From Peromyscus leucopus (lineage: Eukaryota > Chordata > Mammalia > Rodentia > Cricetidae): DNA of 64,000 nt. A program made the position numbers and the translations under genes. Within the stretch, counting starts at the first letter, position 1. Every line of letters starts with the position of its first letter. Under the pieces are notes generated by a model. The model did no database searches. It worked only from the letters and a program-made list of their open reading frames with translations, and was not told the origin of the DNA. The stretch lies in contig NC_051071.1 in assembly GCF_004664715.2 (NCBI RefSeq), positions 458,001-522,000 of the forward strand. Direction: 5' to 3'. Shown piece after piece: positions 45,400 to 56,289 of the stretch.

Positions 45400-47394
45400 A
45401 GTGACTCCCTTTACTGAAAGCCAACTATTTGTAGGCCTCAACCACACCCATGCATGGTCATGTGTGATGGAATCTGCAGTACCCGGATGGATGGCTACTA
45501 CCTGCCAAAAGTGTTACAGAAAGTCACCGTCACAGCCACCACCAAGCACAGCCAGTTACGGTGTCACTGACATTTTACAGGACAAATGGGATCTCCATCT
45601 AGCTGTCTACCACCTGGCCTTCCCTCTTTTCAGGGACTTAAGGGGGCGCCAGGACACATGGCTCTCCCAGAACACATGGGCTGGTAACCTCTCTCTGAGT
45701 CCCTGCACCAGCAGGCAGCAAGGCCTGGGGTCCCTGGCTTGAGTGACACTAAGCCCATCACCCATCAGATGAGGTGGCTCTGAGTACCTGCAGCATATAT
45801 CTGCTGCCCTTCACCAGGGCCCACCAATGCAGTCTGACCTCCAGGCCAGGCCTGGCTCTGCCCACTGCTTGAAAGTTATAGTGAGCCTACCCACTGGTGG
45901 CCTGTGCACCTTCACAGAGGTTCAGGACCCAAACCAGCACAAGGTACAGATGACTAGCTTCAGGCAGGGCTCTGTGGCCAGAGAGACTCTCGGTGCCCTT
46001 ATCTCTGAAAGAAAATGGCCCATGGACCACACTGCCCAGCCTTCACCCAGCCTGCCAGGAACCTGCAAGATGTTAAACTTGTCTAGAGAATCCTCCTCTC
46101 TGCCCTTCAGCCTGGCAGTGGTCAGAGCCTGGGCTGACTGAAGCATTCTCCAAGCTGAGAAGCTCATGACCAACCACAGCCAGTGCCCACTGGGTCAGTG
46201 CCATCCCCTCAGGTCAAAGTCTGGGTGAGACTCAGCCAGCTCCATGCTCAGGACTCCGGGTCAGGGACAGACAGCTGTAGTCTGGTTCTCTTCCAGGCTC
46301 CCAGGGCTATGGGCTGGGTGTTTCTCAAGCTTGTTGCCCAGAGCTCGCCCTCAGCAGCAAAAGCCCTCTCTAGATCCTGGCCATGGACCCCCTTCTATCC
46401 TTAGAGCTGGGCACAGAGAACACCCCCCAGGTATGTCCCTGTTGGGGTGGGAACCTGGGCTCTTTGGTGGCTTGACTGATTTGGCCAGACTCACTCAGGA
46501 GGGACCCTCACCTTTCTTAAAGTCAGTTGTAGCCCAGCTCCTGGCTGAAGGAGAATCCCACCAGGTCCATGGTTCCCACCCATAGTCCAAGGGAGTTGGT
46601 AATTCCCGGCACACACCAGAGGACACAGTTTTGAGGCTATCTAGGAATTCTGCCTGCTACAATCTATGCCTCACTAGCCCCACTCACGATCCCTGTCAGG
46701 TGCCACCCACAGCACTTCGAACCCCGACTCTGAGACCTGTCTGGGTTTGCTGCCACATGGTCGTGACTTGCAGGCCTGTGGCCAGGACTCCTGAGTCTCC
46801 CTTGGCTGGTCCCAGCTGCTGCACAGCTGCCCACACAGTTCCATCCTGCCAAGATACCAACTGCTGCCAGTGCTGAGCCCGCCCAGGCCTGCCAATGCCC
46901 CACAGTGGGGGGACCCAGGAACCCAGGGAGCCAAGGGGAGGCCAGGCCCCTCCATGAGGACTTACCCGAGCCTCACCTCCCACCCTCGGCAGCCCGTGGC
47001 CACCAGTGGCTGCTGGGCCAGCCTGGAACTCCCTCCCACCTCAGGAGCTGGATGCTGTCCCAGAGGAGGGAGGGCAGCCGTCAGCACAGGAAGTAGCTAT
47101 TCTGGAGACCCAGTCATGCTGGGCACAGCTGAGGTGGCCGCCCGTGCCACATGGGCAGCCTGGCCCAGACTCCAGGTAGTGGTTCAGTCCCTCTACCAAA
47201 CTCCACACCCCTGCTCTGCCGCCCAGAGTTAGACCACGCCCAGCTCTACAGTACTGTTATGGAAAGTCCAGGGCCCACAACTCAATTTGCATACAGGGAA
47301 CATGGAGTCTCAGCATTTCTGACCTTCCATGCATTTTTCCCATGTAGACCCCAAAGGAGGAGGGGTCCTACCCCCACCATGCCTGCTTGCTTGC
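45400..47394. other. Intergenic, no gene seen
   Basis: GC-rich single-copy-looking DNA. Several open frames overlap on both strands without family resemblance. Confidence 0.5.
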
Positions 47395-47655
47395 TTTTTT
47401 TGGTGTGTGTGGTGTGAATGGGTGCTTGTATGTTTGTGTGTATAGATACACATGTGTGTGCAGTGCTGGTGGAGGCCAGAGACAACCTCAGGAGTCATTC
47501 TTCAGGAGTCACAGACCTTGTTCTTTTGGACGGGGGCTCATTGGTCTGGAATTTTCCAAGGGGACTAAGTTAACTAGTGAGCCCCACAGGTCTGTCTGTC
47601 TTTGCTTCCCTAGTACTGGGTTAACAAGCATGTGTTACAACACTCCACCTAGTTC
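47395..47655 (-). mobile_element. Diverged B3/B4-type SINE
   Basis: The forward strand shows a GT-rich tail, 'ggtggaggccagagacaacc', 'ttggtctggaattttccaag' and 'ctagtactgggttaacaagc', the reverse of a tRNA/B1-composite rodent SINE. Diverged. Confidence 0.5.
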
Positions 47656-47710
47656 TGTCCACATGATAAAAGGAAAGAAACAACTTCCTCTGACCTACAC
47701 ATGCATGTTA

Positions 47711-47761
<51 letters not shown>

Positions 47762-47781
47762 TGCACGCACGCACACACACC
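47711..47781 (+). repeat. (CA)n microsatellite
   Basis: About 24 uninterrupted CA units, then CACG variants and more CA. Likely polymorphic. Confidence 0.95.
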
Positions 47782-47823
47782 TGTACTCACCCACAATGGA
47801 TGAGTGAATGAATGAGTGAGTGA

Positions 47824-48040
<217 letters not shown>

Positions 48041-48671
48041 AAAAAAAGACATTTTAAAACCTAGGCTTTTGGCTCAGGGGTCAATAGAAGGAAAGATGCT
48101 GGGAGGGAACATGGTCTGTGTCAGCGTCTCCCAGGCCAGTCCTGTTTAAAAAGTGGCTCAGCATTAGCCATGTGCATCATTTTAATGGCTCTCTAGTCAC
48201 ATCTCAAAAAGTTGCTAAGAATTCTGAGACCACCCAAGTGGCTCTGGGAGTGTCTTAGAGGGGGCTCAGTCTGACAAGATGGAACCATGGGTCACCAGAG
48301 CCCACAAGGGACTTCAGACTCATCATTTTCAGTAAATGGAGTTCTTAGTGTGATTCCCCTAGACAGGGGCAGCTGGGATGGAGCAAGGCCACACAGCTCG
48401 GGCTGTACGCCTGGCCCATCACTGTTTTACGTTCTTAGAAAACAGACACCGTCCCTGTGTTGGCAGCCCTGACAGCAGATGGTGTTGATGTTGTCTTTCT
48501 TGATGCCCAGCCATGAGCAGACTTCAGCCAGACTCAGGGATGAGGGTGCTCTTTTCTTTCTCCTGGCCCCCTAATTTTCCATGTCTTTCTGTCTGCCTCA
48601 CTCACACTGCTGGGTTCTACTCACCATCGGCAGCCAAGACAAGATGACTCGTGGCCATTTAGAACACTTTT

Positions 48672-48884
48672 GGTGGGCCAGCGAGATGGCTCCGTGGGTA
48701 AGCGTGTTTGCTGCCAAGCCTGACGACGTGAGTTCGATCCCTGGGACTCACAGTAGGAGAGCATATAGTCCTGGAAGCTGTTCTCTGACTCTCACACATA
48801 TACCGTGGCATTTATGCACATATCTGTGTGTGGTGAAATTCACACAAATAAATCAACGTTTAAATAAAATAAAATGCCTTTGGC
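48672..48884 (+). mobile_element. B2-superfamily SINE (B3-like)
   Basis: 'gggccagcgagatggctccg', 'gcctgacgacgtgagttcga' and the 3' 'cacacaaataaatcaa' mark a tRNA-derived SINE of the B3-like type. Confidence 0.75.
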
Positions 48885-50340
48885 AAGACTGTGATGTGGC
48901 TCAGAAAGTAGGGGACACACACACATGGTCACAGTGACGTCAGCAGCAGTTTTCCTGCCCCGTGGTGTGGAAACAAGGAAACATCTGAGAGGAACAGAGT
49001 TCAGGGCTAGTCATAAAGCAGAGTGCTTCCCCAAGATTATGCTGGTTCCCAGGTCAGAAAGGAATGAACTGGTCCCCAACAGCCTAAGCACCTATGGTGG
49101 GACAGCTGTACCTGGCACATGGCTCTTGGGGGGATGGAGGGGGTACAGGGCCAGGAGGCCCAAGGGCATCAGCCACCCTCAGTGATAGTTTCCATGTGGC
49201 GCTCCGCATCCCTGCTCCGCTTGCCTGATTTGCAGCGTCTGGATGCTGCAGACTGAACTGCATCCCGTTGCCTTTCATCCCGAACCTTGTCGGAATTCAG
49301 TTCAGACTGGCCATCTCAGAGGCTTCCCGCTGCTGACTCAGAAGGCCAAGTCCACATTCCTCACACTGGAATGTTTTGGATTCCACCAGGCACCCTTGAA
49401 CCTCTCAGAAAATAACTGCCTACCCAGCAAATTCTTGAGCCTCCTTTGAAATGTATCTTTCCCACTGTTCTCTGCACCGGAGGGCCTCTGAGCTTGGACC
49501 CTGGGATAGATTCTCTACCTCCACTCCAGGGACCCTTGGAGGTGGGGAGAGGCTCCATGAGGAAGGACCCTAAAGCATGTCTCCTAGAGATATCCCTCCT
49601 TGGAACCTCCATCCCAGCAAGCTGGCCTGGGCCAACATCCTCCTCACCCCTGCTCTATCCCCTCTCCATACCCATCCCTGGCACTCTCTGTGAGACTAAC
49701 ATTCTCTCTCAGCAAAGTAAGTGAGCTTGTGACTATTTCTTAGCACAGGGTTCCCCTGCAGTAAACAGGGGCTGGCAAGCTAAGGCCAGATGTGGCTTTG
49801 TAAATAGTTTCCTTAGAACATAGGCATGCTCATTGGTCGGAGTTATCCACACAAACAGATGTGTACAGAAGTTACAACAAGATTTCCAGTAACTAACGTG
49901 CAACAGGGTGAGACCTGTATGTGTATGCACGGACTCTGCCTTTGTCGTGGTGGTCCTGTAATGGACATTTCTCAGACAGGCCCATCTGTGAGCTGGAGTC
50001 ACACTGACGGGACACCTCACTTGTGGGGTGCCAGAGTCATGCCACTCTCCACCCTGTCTTCCCTAAGAGCAGAGTTCTGCAGCTAGGAGATTGCTGAGGA
50101 GCATGGTGGGGGAGGGGAGATTACATTCTCTGGCTCTCTACAAGTCACTGTAGCTCTGTGCTTGGACCTGCCTGTCCCCAGCTGTGTGTGGCAGGCCTTC
50201 TCCACTCCAGGGCTGCCCGTGCATTTGGCTTGGAGGACTCACCACATTGTGGGGAAACGCTGGAAGATGACGTTTAGGTCCTGGATGGGAAATTGTACTT
50301 TGAGTCAGAACTGTAAGAACTTTCTCCAATGGGCCTTTCT

Positions 50341-50583
50341 AGATTTATTTTTAGTTTATGTGTATGAGTGTTTATCTGTATGTGTGTATGTATGTATGTA
50401 TGTGTGTATGTATGTATGCACAATATGTGTATGCAGTGCCCAAGAAGGCCAGAAGAAAGTGTCAGATCCCCTGAAACTGGAGGTACAGATGGTTGTGAGC
50501 ACCGTGTGGGTGCTGGGAGGAGAACCTGGGTCCTCTGCAAGAGCAGCAAGTGCTCTTAACCACCGAGCCATCTCCCCAGGCCC
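50341..50583 (-). mobile_element. B2 SINE carrying a (TGTA)n expansion
   Basis: Forward 'aacctgggtcctctgcaaga' and 'ttaaccaccgagccatctcc' are the reverse of a B2 head. The 3' half holds a 'tgtatgtatgta' tetranucleotide expansion. Confidence 0.88.
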
Positions 50584-50982
50584 CAGTGCATCTTTAAACA
50601 TTTGGCTTTTGCTCTTACAGTTAGTGCTTTGATCCATCCAGAGTTTATTTTTTGATGCCTGATGTAAGGAATGACTGTCACATTTTCATTGTCTCTAAAA
50701 CAGCAATTATTCCAGTCCATTCACCAGAATGTACACTGAATGAGCGAGGAAGCCAAGCCAACCTTCTAACTAGTGTAATGACACCTGAGGCAGTTACTGA
50801 CAACCCCGCTGACCAAGCCAATTAAGTTTTAAGCTGGCGGTAATGGCACACTCCCAGCGCTTGCTGGCCATCTTGCTGACTCAGCCTCCCAAGAGCTGAG
50901 ACTATCAGCAAGTGCCACATGCCAGCCTGGATATTTCTTCTATTTTCATTAGCTGACTTTTGATCACAAGAAAGCACTTACT

Positions 50983-51139
50983 GCTGAGCAGTGGTGGCAC
51001 ACACCTTTAGTCCCAGCACTGAGGAGGCAGAGGCAGGCAGATCTCTGAATTCAAGGCTAGCCTGGTCTACAGAGTGAGATCCAGGACAGCCAGGGCTACA
51101 CAGAGAAACCCTGTCTCAAAAAACAAACAAACAAAAAGA
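50983..51139 (+). mobile_element. B1 SINE
   Basis: 'gctgagcagtggtggcacac' to 'gaaaccctgtctcaaaaaac', with a mouse-like 'ccaggacagccagggctac' centre and an (AAAC) tail. Confidence 0.93.
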
Positions 51140-52637
51140 ATTTTAAGCCCATTTTATTGATGGCCAGACCAAGAGTGGGCTTGAGCCTCTGAAAAGTCTC
51201 CTGGTGTCTAAGTTCAGGGATATAGCATTTTTTGTTTTGTTTGTCCATGGGTCCAGACTGCCATGGACAGTTCAGTGTTTACTAACCAGAGCAGCCACAA
51301 GGTGGGGTGAGAAGGGTTTCTACAGGACATCCTGGGGTTGGCAGGGACACCAGACTCCTGTCACGGGGCTGCCTCTGTCCCTTCCAGAGCTCACAGTGGG
51401 AAGTAAGCCCAGGCTTCCTCCCCCACTGGAGGCACAAGGTTATGGTGAGCCAGAAGGGAATTCTCCACTTTCCCGGAATCTGGGCTCACTACAACAGCCC
51501 TGAGCCTGGAAGTGGGGGACTCAGCTCAGGCTGCAGAGACCTCCCTGCAAGGCTGTCCTGGTCAGTCCTTGGCCCCATCAGCCTAGCACACTGGGCAGGC
51601 TCAGCACAGGACCCCAGGGTGTGACTTAAAAGTCAAATCAGGAATGTTTTTGATATTGTAGCCATCGCTTCCTGAGGCTCCTTTGGGTCCTTTCTAGGTC
51701 CAGTCTGGCACAGGAACAGAATAGGGGGTGGTTTAGGGACCCCCCCATCCTACTTTCCACTGTGAATGCTGGCCCAAGTCCTTGACCACAGCCTCATTGC
51801 CAGAGGAGCTGAGGGGCAGCCAGTCACAGTGACAGGTTGGCAGCTCTCAGCCCGAAGGGGTCTGGGTTCTCTTGGGCTCAGCACACTTGTGTCCAGGAGC
51901 AGCCCACCTGTCCCGCCCAATCCCCCTTGCCACACAGCTCTTGTGGGCACAGGTGGAGCCTCAGTGAAGCGCCCAGCTTTGTTGCAACTCATCCATCCTT
52001 TTATCTGCTCATTTGTTTGCATCAGCTGTGCCTTGATTCCCCCATCTGTAAGGTGAGCAGTACTCACTGCACAGCAAGGCTGTGTGGACAGTAGTGTGAG
52101 AGAGTCGAAATTAACGATGCTGTTTGGCCTGATAAGATTGAGACCCAGAAGACAGGCAGACAGGAGTGAGAGGAAAGCCCACCCACTCCCATCCATCCTC
52201 CTCAGGCTTATCCACCCACATTCGACAGCCTGGATGGTGCGTTTGTCCAGAGTATCCGAGCTGTGTAGACTACCCTCCTGTTAAGTCATCTGCTTGTTAT
52301 CATTGTTTCCATATCCTATGCCCATCTTCATATACAGGATTGGACAGTATTTGTGGCTTCAGGTGCCCATTAGGGTCTTGGCACATGCTCCCATCCATAA
52401 GCAGGGACTACCATATCAGCCTTATTTTTTTTTTATTTTTAAGTCGGGTTTTGGAAACAGCTCAGATGCTGCACTAAGGTATTCTTAATGCTGGCTGCCA
52501 AGCTAGATCACAGGCAGTTCTGGCTGCCATAGCTCCCCATAGGGAATGCCCATGAACTTGGCCCTGGGCTTAAATGGTCTCATGGGATTCGGAGTGCACC
52601 AGCTGCAATGAAGGAGGGGAAATAAGTCAAGCTGAGA

Positions 52638-52861
52638 GGTGGGGAGATGGCTTAGAGGTTAAGAGCACTGGTTGCTCTTGCAGAAAACAGGCTTGGTTCC
52701 CAGCACCCATATGTCAGCTCATAACTGTCTGTAACTCTAATCCCAGAGAATCCAATGTCCTCTTCTGATCTCCATGAGCACTGCATGCATGTGGTGTACA
52801 GACATGCATGTAGGCAAAATGCCCATGTGCATAAATATTAAATCTTAATAAAAAAATAAAA
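52638..52861 (+). mobile_element. B2 SINE
   Basis: 'ggtggggagatggcttagag', 'ggcttggttcccagcaccca', then 'aaatcttaataaaaaaataa'. Confidence 0.9.
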
Positions 52862-53038
52862 GTGAAGCCATTGTCACCCGGCTGGTGTAATCCCCTCCCA
52901 AAGGGGCTGGCAGGGGCAGGGCTGGGGCTGGAAAATTTAGGTGATCTCTCAGTAGGAACCCCAGTCCAGAAGAGGAAGGCTCATCCCAGCAGGCTCTGCC
53001 CACCCTACTCCATGCAAACAGAGCTGAATTAGCCAGGG

Positions 53039-53122
53039 CTGGCTGGTGACATGGCTCGGCAAGAAAAAGTGCTTGCTTCCAAGCCTGAAGCCCTGAGTTC
53101 TATCCCCGGAGAGAACTGACTT
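53039..53122 (+). mobile_element. Truncated B3-like SINE
   Basis: 'ggctggctggtgacatggct' and 'cttccaagcctgaagccctg' match the head of the element at 48.67 kb. The 3' half is missing. Confidence 0.55.
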
Positions 53123-53489
53123 CACAGACTGTCCACAGATGGTCTTACAGTTCCTAGTACTCCAGTCCCTGCTCCTCCCATGTCAAGTTCATCCCTAGGT
53201 GCTGCGGTGTCAATGTGAATCCAAATGGCCATTTTAAGTTCCAAATTTACCGATCCCTGATAGCAGATAGAATCTTCTGTTTCTGTGCCTCTCTGCCCAT
53301 AAAGACAGTTTTCTTCCTCCTTTGCATATTTTTGGTTTTCTTGTTTTATTGCACCGCCTGAGCCTCCAGTGTGATGTGAAGTGCTGGGTGCTCACACCCT
53401 CGGCTCACCCCCACCTCTAGGGGCACTGGGAAAGAGGACATTCCCTTCCATTCCTAATGAGTTTGGGGGAGCTTTGGTTAGGGGCAGAT

Positions 53490-53640
53490 GCAGAGCTGGA
53501 TGTGGTGCTGCAGACCTGTAGTCCCAGTGCTTGGGAGGCTGAGACAGGAAGCATGTGCACTCAGGCCAGCCTGACCCGACCAGTGAAACATTGTTTCAAA
53601 AACAAAACGATAAACAAAACAAACCACAAGTCAATATTAA
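53490..53640 (+). mobile_element. Diverged B1-like SINE
   Basis: 'gagctggatgtggtgctgca', 'gtagtcccagtgcttgggag' and 'aaacattgtttcaaaaacaa'. An older copy. Confidence 0.75.
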
Positions 53641-54349
53641 GAGACAGGAAGATTTCTAACTCAAGGCAAATCAGGACCTTACAATGAGAGCCTGTTTGAA
53701 CTACAAGCGTGTGCAAACATGTGGATGTCAGATAATGAGGCAATTCCATGGAGCTTATCTGATAATCAAAGGGGTTTATTTTGGATTAACTTATAACAAG
53801 CAAAAGGGAGTTGGTCATGGAGTCCAGAAGGGGTGAGGTGCCGTCCAACCAGGTTCTCTGAAGAACTCTGCCTTAGTCTGCAGTACCAGCATCCAGCACC
53901 CAAGACCACGAGGTAGCCAAGAGAGCGAGCACATATGCATTCCAGGTCTTGAGGGGTCCCAGCTTGGCCACGCCCTGGGTGGGGGGAAGGCAGGTACCTA
54001 GCAGTTATCTGCTGCCTGCTGGGAGGGGGTGCTTCAGGGGTAAAGCACAGGCGACCACCCCTACAGTCAGATTTTGTCAAAGCTTTTTTCATGATTATTA
54101 AAGTGATTTTGTAGATTCTCACCTTTAATGTATCAATGTAGCAACTTACATTGATTTTTAATTAAAATTATTTATTATTACTATGTATGATGGGCACATC
54201 ATACATGATGGACACATACATGCCTAGGTAGAGGTCATCGGACTTTAGTCCTGGTATGATCCTTGTCTTCCTTGGGCTCAACTGATTCATCTGAAAACTG
54301 GGTCAGCAGTGCTTTGTGGCAGATGGTTGCCTTGACAACTCAATGAAAT

Positions 54350-54471
54350 AGTGTCTTAGTTAGGATTACTATTGTTGTGATGAAACACTAAAACAAAAGA
54401 AAGTTGAGGAGGAAAGGGTTTATTTGGCATAGACATCATTGCTCATCATTGAAGGAACTCAAACAGGGCAG
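54350..54471 (+). repeat. URR1-like repeat, 5' part (split by insertion)
   Basis: 'gtgtcttagttaggattact' to 'actcaaacagggcag'. The continuation of the same element resumes at 56,035 with 'gaacctggaggcaggagctg', so an insertion divides it. Confidence 0.75.
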
Positions 54472-56029
54472 TGATAAGTTTCAAATCCCCAGTTGCTGGG
54501 TTCCTGCCGCCAGTGATGTAATAAGCCAAATCAAACTGAAATAATTAATCCAGGTTTGATGAGCAAAGCAATCGTGGGAAGGGTCACAGGGGAAGAGTTA
54601 CATGGCAAATATGGCTACCGGCCTTAAGTACGTTGTAGGTGTGGTCTTGAGCAGCCCCAGATTGGGGGCTGGCTTTTGGTGGGCTTTGAGGGGGCGGGGG
54701 TCTGGAATGGGAGGGCAGCTCTAGGGGAGGAGCTGTGTTTGGTGGGCTTTGAGGGGTTGAGTTTGGGGAGAGAGAAGGGGGAGGGAGTTGAGGTGGAGCT
54801 TCCACTAGAACATTCCAGACTCCTTGGGTATAGGGGTGCTGGTTCAAGTCTAGCTACTTCCTGAGGGCATGGGGTGATGTGTCCAGGTTGGTGTAACCTA
54901 TAGGTGTGTCTGTAGAACAACTGGAACGGTGCCGGGCAGTGGTGGCGCACACCTTTAATCCCAGCACTCGGGAGGCAGAGGCAGGTGGATCTTTGTGAGT
55001 TCGAAGCCAGCCTGGTCTACAGAGCGAGATCCAGGAAAGGCACAAGGCTACACACAGAGAAACCCTGTCTCGAAAAACAAAAACAAAACAAAAACAAAAA
55101 CAAAAACAAAAACAAAACAAACAAAAAAAACTGGAACGGACTTACAACTTGGTGTAATAGCAAAAGGGCTAAAAATCCATAGAAATTTAAGGACTCCTAA
55201 AAACTGTTTGTGGTCAGTGCTCTATCAGTCTATCAAAACTGCATTTATAAACCAGTTATCCTGTATGGAGTCTGTGAATGAGGCATACCTGTCTGTATTT
55301 TTAACAGGGAACTTATTAATGAACTATCAAGGTGCTTGCAATCTTGGGATTGGGGCTGTTAAACAGGTATCCTAGTCATCAAACACCATCATATCTGAGC
55401 AGGCTCGATTTAAGCAGAAAAGAGACAGTCTTCCAGCCACCCAGGCAGCAATCCCAAGTCTCTCCGTGGTCTTTGGGGGACACAAGCCCCCAAAGCAGTA
55501 TTTGCCTTTAGCTAGCTGCCAAGCCCAGAAGATCTGACAGAATTTTTGTAGGATAGGAATTTGGAGAGACTGACCCACCTTGACTTTGTAGCATGGGGCA
55601 ATCGATCCCCCACTGTTCCATCTATTTAGTCTGGACAGGATCTCAGCAGCAGTGTAAGGCAGCTTTTCACTGCATGGCTGGCCTTTTGTCACACCAGAAG
55701 CAATCCCCCGGGTGGAAGTTCTTCTGCGGCCGTCCGTCTTCTTGGAGAAGATACAGGACGCTGCCAGGAGCTGACAAGTCCCTTTATCATAAAAAGCTTT
55801 TATATTAAATGCCGTATTCTCAGGTCTCTAAAGGTGTTTGACTGGGGGAACAAAACCCGCTAGGTGTATCATCAAATTCAGCAAAGCCCAGTGGCAAATC
55901 CCGAGCCCTGACAGCTAGTTGTAATAATCAGCTGAGCTATAACCAAGACACACAGAACGCACAAATCCAGACATCCAACATAAGTTAAAACAAGCATGCA
56001 GTGACCATATATTTATACATTTCCATTCA
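54472..56029. mobile_element. LTR-like insertion inside URR1-like repeat (1,558 bases)
   Basis: The insertion starts TGATAAG, ends CCATTCA, and is bounded by exact 5-base duplications (ggcag at 54467-54471 and 56030-56034). TG...CA ends and the short duplication mark a retroviral-type integrase product. About 1.35 kb remains after removing the later B1 (54930-55130). Only one copy of each end is present, so it is either a solo long LTR or a small non-autonomous element. No gag or pol motif was recognised; the longest minus-strand frame (about 55,372-55,692) has no clear family. Family unknown. Confidence 0.65.
54930..55130 (+). mobile_element. B1 SINE nested in the LTR-like insertion
   Basis: 'tgccgggcagtggtggcgca' to 'gaaaccctgtctcgaaaaac' followed by an (AAAAC)n tail. 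The target duplication 'ctggaacgg' is exact at 54,921-54,929 and 55,131-55,139. The centre 'ccaggaaaggcacaaggct' is cricetid type. Confidence 0.95.
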
Positions 56030-56034
56030 GGCAG

Positions 56035-56286
56035 GAACCTGGAGGCAGGAGCTGATGCGGAGGAATGCTGCTTACTAGCTTGCTCTTCATGGCTTGTTCA
56101 GCCTGCTTTCTTGTAGAGTCCAGGACCACTGGCCCAGAGAGGTGGCCCCACCTACAATGCACCTCCTCCCCCATCAATCACTATTTAGGAAAAAGTCAGA
56201 CCTTATGGAGGCATTTTCTCAATTGTGGTTCCCTCTTTTCAGATAACTCTAGCTTGTGTAAAGTTGATACAAAACTAGCTAGCACA
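56035..56286 (+). repeat. URR1-like repeat, 3' part
   Basis: 'gaacctggaggcaggagctg', 'cagcctgctttcttgtagag' and 'agataactctagcttgtgta' to 'ctagctagcaca'. Completes the copy begun at 54,350. Confidence 0.75.
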
Positions 56287-56289
56287 ATT

